Assembly (NCBI GenBank): GCA_022925895.1
Contig: JAKSYS010000670.1
Coordinates: 1-33,813 of the forward strand
DNA from: Fragilaria crotonensis
Lineage: Eukaryota > Bacillariophyta > Fragilariophyceae > Fragilariales > Fragilariaceae
Reading direction: 5' to 3'
DNA length: 33,813 bases
Shown here: in pieces, positions 21,099 to 32,476 of the stretch
How positions within the stretch are numbered: the stretch's first letter is position 1
Layout of the letters: every line of letters starts with the position of its first letter
The notes under the pieces: model-generated
The model's input: the letters and a program-made list of their open reading frames with translations, nothing else
What the model was told of the DNA's origin: nothing
Database searches by the model: none
Made by a program: the position numbers and the translations under genes

Positions 21099-21911
21099 TT
21101 AGGACGCTGCGGAGACTTGCCTCTTTTCCAACTTGTCACCACCACCCATGGTTGGCAATTTAAATGAACGGTCGCCAAGCATTTTGTCCAAATCTGCTTG
21201 GAGATTCGCCACGATCCCTTCCGTCGTGCCCACAAAGGCGACAGCAGACCAGGTCCTCAATCGCTTGAAAAAATCACTAGCTTGCTGATACGGATTTCCA
21301 CCACCTCCAAAGTAACTGAAAACAGTTGTAACAAATGATGCTTCACAGAGCTGCCTTTGAAGATCATAGATTTTATAGTGGGATGCCTCGACGTACAAGT
21401 CTTGGAGCACCCCCGCATCTTTCGGTAAGCGAACATACTTCGGTTTGTGGGATAATTTTTCGTGACAGTCCTTCCTAGTGAACGTGGAGTTGTACGCGAT
21501 CCCTTCCATTCTGTTCCTCAGGAACGTTAGGATCACGCCAAAGTGTGTATGATCCCGATCAATGAAAACTGCACCACCGTTAAATTCACTGTTGGCTTCG
21601 GCTCGTGCGACATAGTCAGCAAGCACAGCGTTGGACTGAATTGTACTCCGAAGCGTCAAAAACTCCTTGCCGCCAACATTGAGCTTGACGACACCGTCAC
21701 CAGGTCCGTGCCGCACAAGCGATGTAGCAGGCTCGTCACACTTCACAATGACATTGGATGACGATGCGAAAGGGAATGGTCGACGAGTGGTTACAGCAGA
21801 CGTAGCCTTAGAACGTCGCAATAATAGGAATCCACCGCTCCTGATGCTCATCCTGGGGTACGTCGCCTTCAGGAATAGCAGGGTACTAGTACTGCTAAGA
21901 CAATTGTTCAT
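21099..21911 (-). CDS. BTB/POZ (potassium-channel T1-type, KCTD-like) domain protein
   Basis: A 270-residue intact gene. Residues about 74-187 form a T1-type BTB domain: VKLNVGGKEFLTLRSTI (75-91), VFIDRDHTHFGVILTFLRN (115-133) and the helical end LYVEASHYKIYDLQRQL (172-188), all hallmarks of the BTB_2/K-tetra family. Such proteins form oligomers and often act as cullin-3 adaptors; there is no channel pore here. Residues 1-55 are basic and Ser/Thr/Arg-rich with few acidic residues (RSGGFLLLRRSKATSAVTTRR), which could be a mitochondrial or plastid transit sequence; an alternative start is Met21. The C-terminal part (about 205-250, FFKRLRTWSAVAFVGTTEGI) is unassigned. The gene converges with EMC2, and its 5' end is about 200 bp from the retrotransposon. 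Confidence 0.82.
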   Translation of the reverse strand: MNNCLSSTSTLLFLKATYPRMSIRSGGFLLLRRSKATSAVTTRRPFPFASSSNVIVKCDEPATSLVRHGPGDGVVKLNVGGKEFLTLRSTIQSNAVLADYVARAEANSEFNGGAVFIDRDHTHFGVILTFLRNRMEGIAYNSTFTRKDCHEKLSHKPKYVRLPKDAGVLQDLYVEASHYKIYDLQRQLCEASFVTTVFSYFGGGGNPYQQASDFFKRLRTWSAVAFVGTTEGIVANLQADLDKMLGDRSFKLPTMGGGDKLEKRQVSAAS

Positions 21912-22116
21912 ACTCCGAGTTCCGAGTAGTCTCTGAACACTCTCTGGTCAATGCTCGAGCTAGTGTGATAGTGTGATCAAGAAGATACGGAATGTCTTTC
22001 CCTCACAAGCAAGATTTGGTTTGGGTTGTCACAGGAATCAAAGGTATACAGTATCACGCAAGCACGCGGTACCAGTACACAGTACACGTACCCTGGAACC
22101 CTGGTAAGGCTGCGTA

Positions 22117-22121
22117 CTCTT
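22117..22121. repeat. 5-bp target-site duplication, left (CTCTT)
   Basis: CTCTT precedes the 5' LTR and recurs at 33798-33802 after the 3' LTR. Confidence 0.93.
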
Positions 22122-22720
22122 TGTTAGAGATCTACTGTCACTCTGTCACACTGTCACTCGTAATTACTGTAAGGTTAAATACCATACGGTAATACGGTAG
22201 ACAGTCCTTTATTTTCCTTCGTCTGTCCGTGACTCGTGCCATTAGTTCTGCGAATCAGAACTCTGGATCCCGCGACCACACAAGGAATTTAAATCATGTT
22301 GCCCTGAGTTTCCCTAAGTATTCAAATCTGTTATGTTGTCAATTTTATTGACAACACAACTTTTACTATGGGATTCATAACTCAAACACCACTCAACAAG
22401 TGGGATTAAAGCAACATAACTTTTGTGAGACTCCAACTAATATTGGAGATCTCACTTTCATTTTTCATCTACATTTTAACTTATAATTTCCACAAACCAA
22501 AAACAGTAAAGGCCTTTACTACTTAGTTCTACATCTTCTACATATTTGTAACAACAAATCTACCATCATGGTCCACATCTTCAGGACTCCTACGCCCAAA
22601 GCTGGACGATCCGTCACGTTCGCTTCCTCTCCGTCAAGTCCGACGGCAGACTTCTAGGTCCTACTAACCTTAAGTCTACCGTCGGCCAGTACTCGCGTAC
22701 CGATCACACGAATACTGTCA
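22122..22720 (+). repeat. 5' LTR (599 bp)
   Basis: Begins TGTTAGAGATC and ends AATACTGTCA. It contains an ATG at 22568. The frame from this ATG closes at TAG 22655-22657 because one C is missing at about 22631 relative to the 3' LTR. Confidence 0.96.
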
Positions 22721-23208
22721 TGGTTGCTCGCCTCGTACCACCGGTCCAAGGCTCTACCGTCGAGGAAAAATACTCGACCAATGTCTCCGATCATTGGTCG
22801 AATCTACCTACGGCCGTTAAGAACCTACGCTTAACTGCTATTAATTTCCCTCGCCTTTTGGATTCGCCAGCAACGGATTTAAACTCACCCTTGAAGGCAA
22901 CAGAACTTTTTAAGTCCACCATGCAGAACTTACCTCCGCCCTCCCTTGCCCCTCGCGCCTCTAGGTCCGCCTCCAAAGGCGCTAACCCTGACGCGTTCGA
23001 CGCTAACGTCGACTACCCCGCCGAACTCGGCGCATCTCCTGTCCCTCCTGACACGCCCACCCATCCCGCCCTCTACAAAGGTGCCCTAGCCTATGGATCT
23101 CCGAAGAAATCCAAGCTCCCCTCCCGTGTCCGTTACATCCCTTCTCCAACCACTACCCCTGATGACGATCAGGACCTCCCAAACAACAAGAAGAAGAGGC
23201 ACCTCTGA
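22568..23208 (+). pseudogene. N-terminal part of the retrotransposon leader/Gag ORF, starting inside the LTR
   Basis: The ATG at 22568 lies in the 5' LTR. With the base present in the 3' LTR copy restored, the frame would cross the LTR end and primer-binding site in frame with the ATG at 22720 and continue to TGA 23206-23208. In this copy the intact part is 22720-23208 (162 codons). The product is Ser/Pro/Lys-rich and basic near its end (NNKKKRHL) with no known domain. A Gag ORF that starts in the LTR is known from yeast Ty1. The next ORF overlaps in the +1 frame, so a second shift near 23200 is needed to connect them. Confidence 0.7.
22721..22735 (+). other. Primer-binding site position (TGGTTGCTCGCC...)
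   Basis: TGG directly follows the 5' LTR, as expected for pairing with the CCA end of a tRNA primer. I cannot identify the tRNA from sequence alone. Confidence 0.45.
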
Positions 23209-25774
23209 GAAAGGTCCCGCCTATTTTGACGTCTGCAAGTTAACCTCCGACGACATCGATGATATTATTGAAGAGGATCGCAACCTCCACCCCGACGAGC
23301 GCAAGCAGCAGGCTTTTGCAGCTCCACCACAGCAGGACACTAAAGTTAGCCACAGGGCTACTTCTACCACCAAGAAGGCTGCAAAGATGCAGACCACTAC
23401 AACCACAACTACCATGGACAACTACTACAACAAAATGGGCGAAACTACAAACAAAAACGGTCCAACTACCTTACCTGCTGCATCTACCAATGTTATGAGC
23501 AATAACATTGGACCTACTGATGTTTTACTACAGAGGAGCACACTACTACCGCCGCCAAGCGCCGCACTAACCCGAAGACACAACGTAATCGATCTCACCG
23601 ATGATACAAACGACTTGAAAACGCCCCAGAAAGCTCCAAATTCGCCTCCCACGCTCACCTACAAGTCCAGAGCCAACACTCCAAGCATTCCAACCGCAAA
23701 AGTTACCACCTTGACCAACTTTGCCCAACCTGCTCACAATCCAATTTTTCAAGCTCCCGGGTGCATGAATCCATCTGGCTTCACCACCCTTCAGAAGACA
23801 TGCAAAGATCTCCATGACTGTCTCTTTGCTCATCTCTTTAACCTCCCATTCCATCCTTCACCATCAAGGTATCAGCCTCCCCCAGCCAGAAAGCAATGCC
23901 AGGGAGAATCCAAAGAACCTCCCACACTCATCCACCCCAGTCATCCTGGCCTGGAGTCAGAAATCGCCACTTTTACCCACAGAATTGCTTCCTTCGGTTA
24001 TGCTCCAACCCTCACTGAGTTTACTGGCTTTCTACAGCATCATGAGGACCTTGAAGACCTTGTCATAATTGCCATCAAGATGACTGGAGATGAACAGTTG
24101 ATGCCCATTCTTGATTTGCTCATCCTCGTTCGCAGCGTAATCGGGCAACGAAACTCACACTCCGTGCCGCCAGCACACCGTATGGTCGACATCCTGGCCA
24201 AATTTGAGCGAATTCCGACAGATGGTTCTCGAGAAATGACTGTTCAAAATTTTCCCTCGCCCCCGCGCGTATTGGTGGACGTCGACAACTCTGCAGCCTC
24301 GCGAACGCAAACTATGACGTGTCATGACCGCAGTGCTGAACTCGGGACTCGTAATTTTTGTGCCGAAACTCCAGATTCCGTCCAAACTCCCTTCGCGTCA
24401 GCGCCACAGTCCCCCGACAACCGCCGTATTTACAGTCCGTGTTATCCCGAGACACCGTCCCCGCGTCCCAACTTCAATGACCATTCTGCCGATGACGCAT
24501 CCACTCGACCATTTTCCCAGCCCGCTTCGCCTACCGATGACTCGTTTGATATTGACCCTTTTGTCCACTTTGCACCACGCGGCCCCCTAACTGCTGAAGA
24601 AAAGGCCTTGGAATCGTACTGTGATGATGATGATACTGTCGAGTTTACTGTCGTGGACGGTACGGCGATCCAATCCAGTCCACCCCAGTGTGCCTACAGA
24701 GCCCACAATCCCACTGATCCCAGCCTTTCCTCCACTTCCTTGAGTGTCCAGCATCCTGTTCCTATCAAATTGGAAGATTTACCCCTCTTCCCTGACCCTG
24801 ATTGTGCTGATGTTGGTGAAAATTATTACTCCCCCAGTGATAATTCACCAACTAAGCCATCTGTTAACTTTTACCCTGCTTCTGACCCTGTTCCTGACCC
24901 TGAAGTCTTACCAGAAGTTGAAATCATGCCAGAACCCATGATCATTGAAAGCATTGAAGAGGAATTTGTGGAAGAAACAGCAACTAACCCAATTTTGGAA
25001 GCACTAAATGAGCTACCCAAAGCAGCAACTCAACAACCAGTCCGGATGCTACCCCCACTTTTTCCTGAACCGCCCCTAAGGCATTTGAATCCTCTTGCCC
25101 CAGTTCACCAACGCCCTTATGCAATGTTCCAGGACCCAGCTCACCATCCATCATCGGCCTTGATGTTCTCAGAAGCTACGCTGGACGACCCACTGAACGG
25201 TACCATCCATCTACGCGACCTACCGCTTTGCATCGAAATCAGCACCACTATCGCAGCTTTCTGTCTCAACTTTCTCGCCGCTCCACCGGAAGTTCATCAC
25301 ATTCGCGACATCACGTCATCCGACATGAAGCCTATATCGCGCCACATCACTCTCAGACATCAGATGCCAAGTCCTAACTCCCCTCGGTATTCCCGCGACG
25401 ACAAGTTCTACCTACTCGGCATGATTCACACTCTGAACCGTGCTACCAACTTGCTAACCCAGCATTTCACCGACGAACAACGCTCCCTTTTGACCTTCGG
25501 CATCCCGGATAAGTACTACGACATCACCCGCGACTTCTACGAAAACCCTCCCCACTGCCCGATGGAAACGCAATGTGCTGTCGGACTCATCTACGCGCTC
25601 CGACTCTACTACATAACCCACCACCGCCACAGCACATACCACCGACACGGATTTCGTCAACACGACCTCTACCCGAAACACTTGTTCCAGATCGCCAAAG
25701 ATATCAAGTCTACCGCTGCCGCTCTAAGTTTGTTCCTGATACCACTACTTTTCGGACGCTCCCCGCTTTGCTAA
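23093..25774 (+). pseudogene. Large leader ORF of the retrotransposon, unknown function (893 codons)
   Basis: The longest open frame of the window. The likely functional part starts near 23205, after a frame change from the preceding ORF: EKGPAYFDVCKLTSDDIDDI. It is Pro/Ser/Thr-rich and partly acidic, with VIDLTDD (residues 165-171), a good SUMO-interacting-motif match. A Thr-rich run lies near residues 100-110 and an acidic DDDDT patch near 510. The C-terminal third (about 700-880) is more ordered and helical, with a His-rich patch (HHRHSTYHRHGFRQH). No zinc knuckle, protease or polymerase motif is present. The frame is lost at 25774 but protein-like sequence continues in other frames. It lies between LTR and Gag, where copia elements normally have nothing. 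It could be an extended Gag N-terminus or a captured gene; neither is proven. Confidence 0.6.
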
Positions 25775-27817
25775 CCATGCCTTCTTTGAAGCCGATCTTT
25801 TCCTGCCTTTGCATTCCTTATCGCGGATTGAAACGCTATCGGAAAATGTTTCGCGTGGACTTGAATTTCGCGCGCGAATCCCTATCTTGTCGCATACACG
25901 AATTCTTTTCGATTGGACGACGAACAACGATCGATTGCCTTACGAACTGCCCAGACAATCATCCGCCTTGCCTTATTCGAACATGGTCTCATTAATCGCA
26001 AGACGCGACGACGATCGAGGGAACCAGAATTATCCAACAACCGCTTCCATATTGGCAACCTTCCACCTGCAGATCTATTCTTGTCCAACTTTGCAACCTG
26101 CTTCCCCATGATTACCAGGCCCTCCCTTGTTCAATTGGATCTTGATGATGTCAATGATGACACACTTGCAATCAACTATGTGGTCTGCCAACCTCTGGAC
26201 TTCCTCCAACTGTTTACCCTGCAACCAACTGAAGCAAATGAGGAAACCTACTACATGGATGTCTACTCTGACCTCACTCCAGTCCCTACCAACGGCATCA
26301 ACTTCTCGATTGACTTCCTTCCGCACTTCGAGTATATCCTCTACCGAGTTGCGCAACTTGTGAATCCAAAGGACCCGACCGGCATTCTCCCAGGAACCAT
26401 CCTCCTCCCCACGTTATCATGTTCCAAGGCTCCCACTTGCGTCCAACTCCTACTCTAATGGTTCATCAACTGAGATTGCTAAACCTACAGCAAGAGCAGG
26501 AATCTTCCCCACCACTTTCAACCATGATCAACAACCAATCATCAGCAACAGAGATGGAGAACCCTACAACAGATTGTCAGTCCAAGCTTTGTTCAAAGCC
26601 CAACTTGCCAAACCAATTCTTTCCTATCACATTGGCGACCCGACTGGATTCCAATCAGCGCCGCTAACCTGCGTCGCCACCCTGATTCCAGTAAGTATCA
26701 CGTCGCTCGCGATCCCAAAACGGTCCCCTTTTCCTTGGCTATTCGCATGATACCAGTTTTCACAACTGGTCCACTTGAGGAATCAATCTATCAAGCCTGG
26801 GCATTGCCACATCTCATTGATGCCCTCCGTGACCCTGAGATCCAACTTTTCAACAATCATCTTTCTTATTATTACAATGAGAAAGAGTCTCATCCTGAGT
26901 TTCCATTCATTGATCAAATGGGACCTGATTCACCCTTTTCAGCCAATGGCTACAATGGTGAGTCTAGTCTACAATGTCTGTCTTATCCTGGTTGTTATGC
27001 TGGTTACTTACCTTTTTCTATCTGTGATAGCCTAGGCTGTCCCAATCAGATGGAATTAGTTACAAGTAACAACATAATTACCTTCCAACAGGATAAAACT
27101 ACATTTTCTGGACCACATTTCGCATGTCTTGCCGTAAAACTCGCCGTTCCGCTTTATTTTCCGATCCGACTCGAACCCCGGACCCCAGCACGAAATTTCT
27201 GCACAAAACGACCCACAAAACGAAAATCTTGCAGAAACGAACCTGAAACTACAGTTTTCACGCACGATGAACCTGACAGCGAAATTTACACACAAACTGA
27301 CACTACCAGCGAAAATCCAACACAAAACGACGCGCACAGCACGGAAACTCAATCCCAACAGCTAATTTCCGACGCGGAAACTACATACGACGAACACGCA
27401 CAAGAAACTCAACAACTGCCCGGAACTCAACCAAATCTCGCATTTTTACCACCAAACTCGCCCGAAACAAGTAGTTCACACACCGAAACACCCTCTAACT
27501 CGCCTCCAACTGCGAAATCAACAACTGGACCTCTAAAACGCTTCTCCGATGCATTTTCAGGCATCCTCACGCCGAAAAACGTAAAATTACCTCACGATCC
27601 GGCCACAACCGACTCGAACCCACAACCTCCGATTTCAACAACATTTTCGACGACGCCCAAAATTATACCTTCCAAAAACTTACCACCCCGAATTCGAACC
27701 TCAACCACCAAATCCATCACAAAATCTTTCGCAACCCCAAACTCAACAAAGCAAAATTATTCAACCCCCAATACGAAACCTACCAAATCTACACAAAAAC
27801 GGCCAATTCTGAAATGA
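25775..27817 (+). pseudogene. Continuation of the retrotransposon leader protein in shifted frames
   Basis: After 25774 the best protein-like reading moves between frames: 25809 onwards (LSRIETLSENVSRGLEF), then 25913-26458 (TAQTIIRLALFEHGLINRK, NDDTLAINYVVCQPLDFLQL), then another frame near 26460-26700 (AGIFPTTFNHDQQPIISNRD), then 26700-27817 (PFSLAIRMIPVFTTGPLEES, ending in a Thr/Ser/Pro-rich, basic tail). The last piece has no ATG until 26747. Composition and spacing suggest one long ancestral protein continuing the preceding ORF. No domain is recognised. Confidence 0.55.
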
Positions 27818-29346
27818 TCACCAAACTCCCCAGAAAATCAAAAACTCGCTTCCGCGCCCAACTCCGCGCCAGGCGACCCATGCCACTTTGCATACCCACC
27901 AACTGTCGACACCTTCTTTGACGACGACACCGATCATGATTCAGAGCAAGACCCAAAACACATCCAGCACACATCACCTGATGCACTCACATCCTCCACG
28001 CGACCGACTTCACTTACCCCCAATTGAAGACCTAACCAAGACGCTCTTGAAGTACGCCAAAATGCAAACCTTCGCAAATTGGCTTACCCAACCGACCTTC
28101 AACACGCCGCCGCCATTTTAACACCTTCATCGACAACCTTCGAATTGTTTGCAACATTTCCCCGTGGACGCGCCAAGTCTTTGATCTTTGGCCACAACAA
28201 GTCTCTTATTCACACCCATTTGTTGGCACCGCACTTTACAACCTGATCTTTACAAACGTCTGCGACCCTTGCCAAAAACACATCATTGATGGCCCACCAG
28301 ACGCCCGCACCGCGATTCTTACTCTACGACGCCATTGCGCACCGCTAACTCCTGAGCGAACTCGCGAAGCCTTTTGTTCCATCAAACAACCACATCATGA
28401 AGTCGCCACCTCTTACCTTAACCGCATCCGCATCCTTACGCGCGACTGCTATCATGCTGGAATCCCCAACACCGACGCCGAACTCATCAAACGCACCGTT
28501 CGTGGTGGAAGCAATCACTCCTTTTACGCCGCATCTTATCAACGCTTCGACGCCGATATCCGTCGAGCTGAACTAAACGACGAAGCTCTGCCACCATTCG
28601 CCGAACTTGAGAGCCATCTCCTCAACATTGACGAATCCCGTGGTCTCACACTACCGTCTCAGAATCAACGCAACTACAATCAGCACGCACATTCTACCCG
28701 TCAACAATCTCACCATTTTCAATCGCGCCACCCCCAAACTACCCATCGTGTTTTCACACAACGTCAACAACAAGCTTTCAGCTCCATCCTTCGCCCATAT
28801 TCAAACCCTAATGGCAACAATCAAAACCGAAGTCATCCACCAAGACCACCGCAAAACCATTCGCGCCCGTTCCGACCACCTACAACTCCTTCGCGACCAC
28901 CCTTCAACAATCCAAATCAACGACGCCCACCACCTCCTTCACCGCGCCCGTCCAACCAACACCAACGAAACAACCGCCCCCCTTTCCGACCAACGTCGAA
29001 TCCAAATCAACGACCATCACCCAATGGATCTAACATCAATCAATCGCGCAACTCTGCATCCAACGCCGCTACCATCGTCTGCAATAACTGCGGACGCCTC
29101 GGCCACTATTCGCGCAACTGTACCAACCCGCGCCAAAACAATCGCGCATCCAACCCGCAACGTTCAACCAACAATGAAAACGCTGCTCCTCGCAATCAAC
29201 AACGTGCTTACTTTGTCACTGACTCTAGTCAAGACTCCCAAAATCATTCAAGATACCATCACCAAGCTTTCAAAGCTTCTTCCTTGATCACCTTGATGAT
29301 CAACCAGACTACATCCCATGGCCCAATCCCAACCTACCTCAGATGA
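27818..29346 (+). pseudogene. Gag with CCHC zinc knuckle
   Basis: Reading starts near 27888 (frame with PPIEDLTKTLLKYAKMQTFA) and moves to another frame by about 28120, which stays open from 28051 to TGA 29344-29346 although it has no early ATG. The helical part (NTFIDNLRIVCNISPWTRQV, AILTLRRHCAPLTPERTREA, ATSYLNRIRILTRDCYHAG) looks like a copia Gag capsid region. It is followed by a long Asn/Gln/Pro/Arg-rich linker and then the nucleocapsid knuckle CNNCGRLGHYSRNC at 29080-29121, a perfect CX2CX4HX4C. Gag packages the RNA and forms the virus-like particle. Beyond the knuckle a frame change near 29275 leads into FFLDHLDDQPDYIPWP and the protease region. Confidence 0.82.
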
Positions 29347-29481
29347 CTATCAATCAACCCCTACTTGATAGAGATTATCTTCCAACTGCCAACCATGCTC
29401 CTCCCAACTCTGGAGCCACAGCTTATTTCCTGATGATCCCCAATCACCATACCAAAGATTTGGTCCCCACTCCTGGCAAAC

Positions 29482-29709
29482 TGGCTACCTGACAGTGGTG
29501 CTACCAGCCATTACACACCACTTTTCAGCGACCTCAGTGACGTTGTACCCTGCAGTGTCCCAATCTCCCTAGCTGATGGCAGCACCAAGATGTCTACCCA
29601 CAAAGGCACAACTGAATGTCACTTCACCACTGATGATGGCCTCAAATCCATCCTAGGTCTCACTGATGTCTACTTTGTTGAAGGCCTAAGTCACAGACTA
29701 CTCTCCTGA
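29482..29709 (+). pseudogene. Retrotransposon aspartic protease domain
   Basis: WLPDSGATSHYTPLF contains the catalytic D-S-G-A at 29491-29502, the usual copia form of the D-T/S-G active site, followed by a typical SLADGSTKMSTHKGTTE segment and GLTDVYFVEGLSHRLLS. It processes Gag-Pol. The frame ends at TGA 29707-29709 and the protein continues one frame over (LLTALSCTQNFSVLIKN). The upstream piece is also in a different frame. Confidence 0.85.
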
Positions 29710-30787
29710 CTGCTCTATCATGCACTCAAAACTTCAGTGTCCTGATCAAGAACAGAGCTACCACCATTCAACTCCCAAATGGCTCCACCTACACTTGGCC
29801 AATTCTCACCAGAGAAGTACCAAACCCACCAAGCCTTTTCAACCACTTCCAACCCCAAAGAACCCTTTGACCTTGACTCTGAACCAGAAGAGCAACACTT
29901 TGATGACACTACAACCCATTGACACTGATCAACGCCGCTCAGTCACCGCTTTACCTTTGGAACTGATTTATCGACGACTTGCTTACCGCAATTTTCGAAA
30001 TCTCATGGTTGGATCCCTTCACCAAACATGGAATGATCATGTTCTCACACCTACTGTTGACCACAATTCCTGGCCTCTCCGCATTTCCATCAGTCAAAAC
30101 GCGCCAGAAACAAAACACCTCAACGCCAAGGCACGAACCCTTCCATCGCCTTCATCTTGACCTTATGCGCAATCCTTCCGCTATGGTCTCACCACCAATT
30201 CCAACTACTCAGCCTATCTGTTTATTGTCACAACCCCAGGCAAACTAACAGGTTGGATTGGTCTTCCAACTGAAAGCACAACTTCCATCCTTATTGCTCT
30301 AAAGCAATGGCTTACTGACACAGAACTCCTTGGCACACAATCCGTCCGTTTCATCCGCACTGATGCTGGATCTGCTTTTACATCAACAAAATTCATCTCT
30401 GAATGCACCTCACTTGGTATCAAAGTTGAAGCTGCAGCCCCTGAACATCAAGAAATGAATGGTATTTGTGAAGCAAAATGGCGTGAAGTCCACAACACTG
30501 CCAACATTCTCCTCAACAATGCAAGACTTGGAGGTGCCTTCTTCCATCATGCCCATGCCTATGCAGTTCAAATCCTAAATGTCTGCCCTGCCAAGAATGT
30601 TATTGATCAAGATGGCAACCCAACAACTCCCTATCAATACAGCTTCCAACGCAAGCCTTCCATTGCCAACTTCCGCGTCTTTGGATGTCCTACCTTCTTC
30701 AAACGCTATGAACCAACTTTCCGCAACTCATCACCTACAAGCAACAACTGCAACGAGCCTCTCGCGGCATTTTCCTCGGTTTCCTGA
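29710..30787 (+). pseudogene. Retrotransposon pre-integrase and integrase domains
   Basis: A pre-integrase stretch (LELIYRRLAYRNFRNLMVGS) precedes the catalytic core. The three acidic residues are visible: Asp in HLDLM (30159-30161), Asp in FIRTDAGSAF (30362-30364) and Glu in PEHQEMNG (30452-30454), then KWREVHNTANILLNNARL and NFRVFGCPTFFKR. Integrase inserts the cDNA into the host genome. The region uses at least four frame changes (near 29709, 29870, 29922, around 30100 and around 30165). The long uninterrupted part is 30161-30787, and the protein continues in another frame at about 30760 (FPDNSAGWLVYSPDQ). Confidence 0.85.
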
Positions 30788-32476
30788 CAACTCCGCAGGC
30801 TGGCTAGTCTACTCCCCAGACCAACCCCAAAGCCTCATCATCACCCGCGATGCCTACTTTGATGAAGACTTCAATTCAGCTCTATGTTTTGATTCCAAAC
30901 CCTTTGCTGGAGCCATCCCCATCCGCTCCCATTTCAACCCAAATGGACTTTGCAACACTCCTGAAAACTCTGAACCATCTACTTTTCACCAAACTGGATC
31001 TGCAGCCAACCTTGGCAATCCACCATCAACCTTCATTGATGACACAAATCCACTGCCCTCCCTGACTGCCATCCCTGAATCAACTGATGACAATACTGAT
31101 GAACAACCACCTGCTGGACCATGCCTAACCCAACCCATGCTGACCATATCAATACAGCAATCATCCAACATGGTCCAACACCACCCACACCACATCAAAT
31201 CAACTTTGTCACCCATCAACAACATCATTCCCAACTCCACAAGATGATGACCATCTACTTCCAAGAATGCAATGAAGATCTACCAACCATTGATCCCATT
31301 CACTCTGCCATGATGACAATTGACAACTCTCCCAGCAACAATTCACAAGCCAACCCCCAGGAACCTGTGGACAAATATCTTCCAGAACCTCAGTCTCTCA
31401 AAGCTGTTCTCAAACTTGATGATAATGTCCGCAATGCTTGGCTACATGCAATCAAAATGGAAATCAAGAACCTCATTGACCATGATACCTTCATCCTTGG
31501 ACAAACCCCACACAAAGATGAACTCATTATCCCAGTCAAACTTGTGCTCAAAGCGAAACAAACTGCATCTGGAAAACTTGACAAACTAAAAGCTCGCCTT
31601 GTCGCCCGTGGCGACCTGGAGAAACGTCTCCTGAAAAGAGTTAAAGCCATCAACCAACAACGACTCCTCGAACAACGTCAAGAAATTGCTGAATCTGCTA
31701 CCTCTTCACCTGGCACTCCAAAACCTATACCTGTTGAACCACTCATGTATGAAGACACCTGGTCACCCTGTGCATCTGCAAGAGGGGTCAAGCTATTCAT
31801 TGCAACCATCTGTGCATCCAGAAGAAGTGTCAAGAGTGCTGACTTCATTGGTGCCTACCTCCAAGCCAAAGTTATTGGTCGCCACTTCGTGAAACTGCCA
31901 TTGGAATACGCCTATCACTTCCCTGAATACGCTAAATTCTTTGGCTCCCCAATGTTACTGAACAAAGGAATCTACGGTCTGTCTACTCCGGCAAATATTG
32001 GAACATTGAATTTTCGGAATGGCTCTATTCCCAAGGCTTCATTCAGTCTCCTTCCGAACCGTCCTATTTTGTCCGATACGACAAACACAATCAATGGCTC
32101 CGCCTACTATTTTCGTCGACGATATGCTCTACGCTGGAAGCAACGATTCCATCGAAAAACAATTTGAAGATTCCGTCCGCAATCGCTTTGATGTCAAATT
32201 CCTCGGCCCTGCGCAATGGTTCCTACAAATGCGTATCCACAAACATTCCGACTCAAGCTACACCCTCGACCAGCACCGCTATGTTTTGAATACTCTTCAA
32301 CGATACGATCCAAACTCCGAATTCCCAGAACGAGATACTCCCTTCCTCCCGATTATACTTTCAGCAAGGATAACCGCCCGTAACCGCCTCCGACCTGACT
32401 CGTCGAACAAAAGCAACAACGCCTTCCGTTCCGCTCTGCTGTCTGCACTCTCCTCTACCTAGCATACAACACAAGA
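30760..32476 (+). pseudogene. Retrotransposon reverse transcriptase domain
   Basis: The linker reads SAGWLVYSPD...TRDAYFDEDFNSAL up to about 31120. The polymerase then runs in the frame 31121-31980: NAWLHAIKMEIKNLI, KARLVARGDLEKR, EDTWSPCASARGVKLFIA and SADFIGAYLQA, with the first catalytic Asp at 31841-31843. After two frame changes come YWNIEFSEWLYSQGFIQSPS and then FVDDMLYAGSND (Asp-Asp at 32118-32123), equivalent to YVDD. KFLGPAQWFLQMRI and the thumb region HRYVLNTLQRY follow. All expected motifs are present, only the frame is broken. Confidence 0.88.

Noticed and set aside
23200-23210. Programmed +1 frameshift between the two leader ORFs
   Set aside because: No recognisable slippery site, and many other frame changes in the element argue for simple decay or sequence error.
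28607-29287. Plus-strand 226-codon frame over the Gag region
   Set aside because: It is out of frame with the zinc knuckle; the knuckle frame is open from 28051 to 29346 and reads as Gag.
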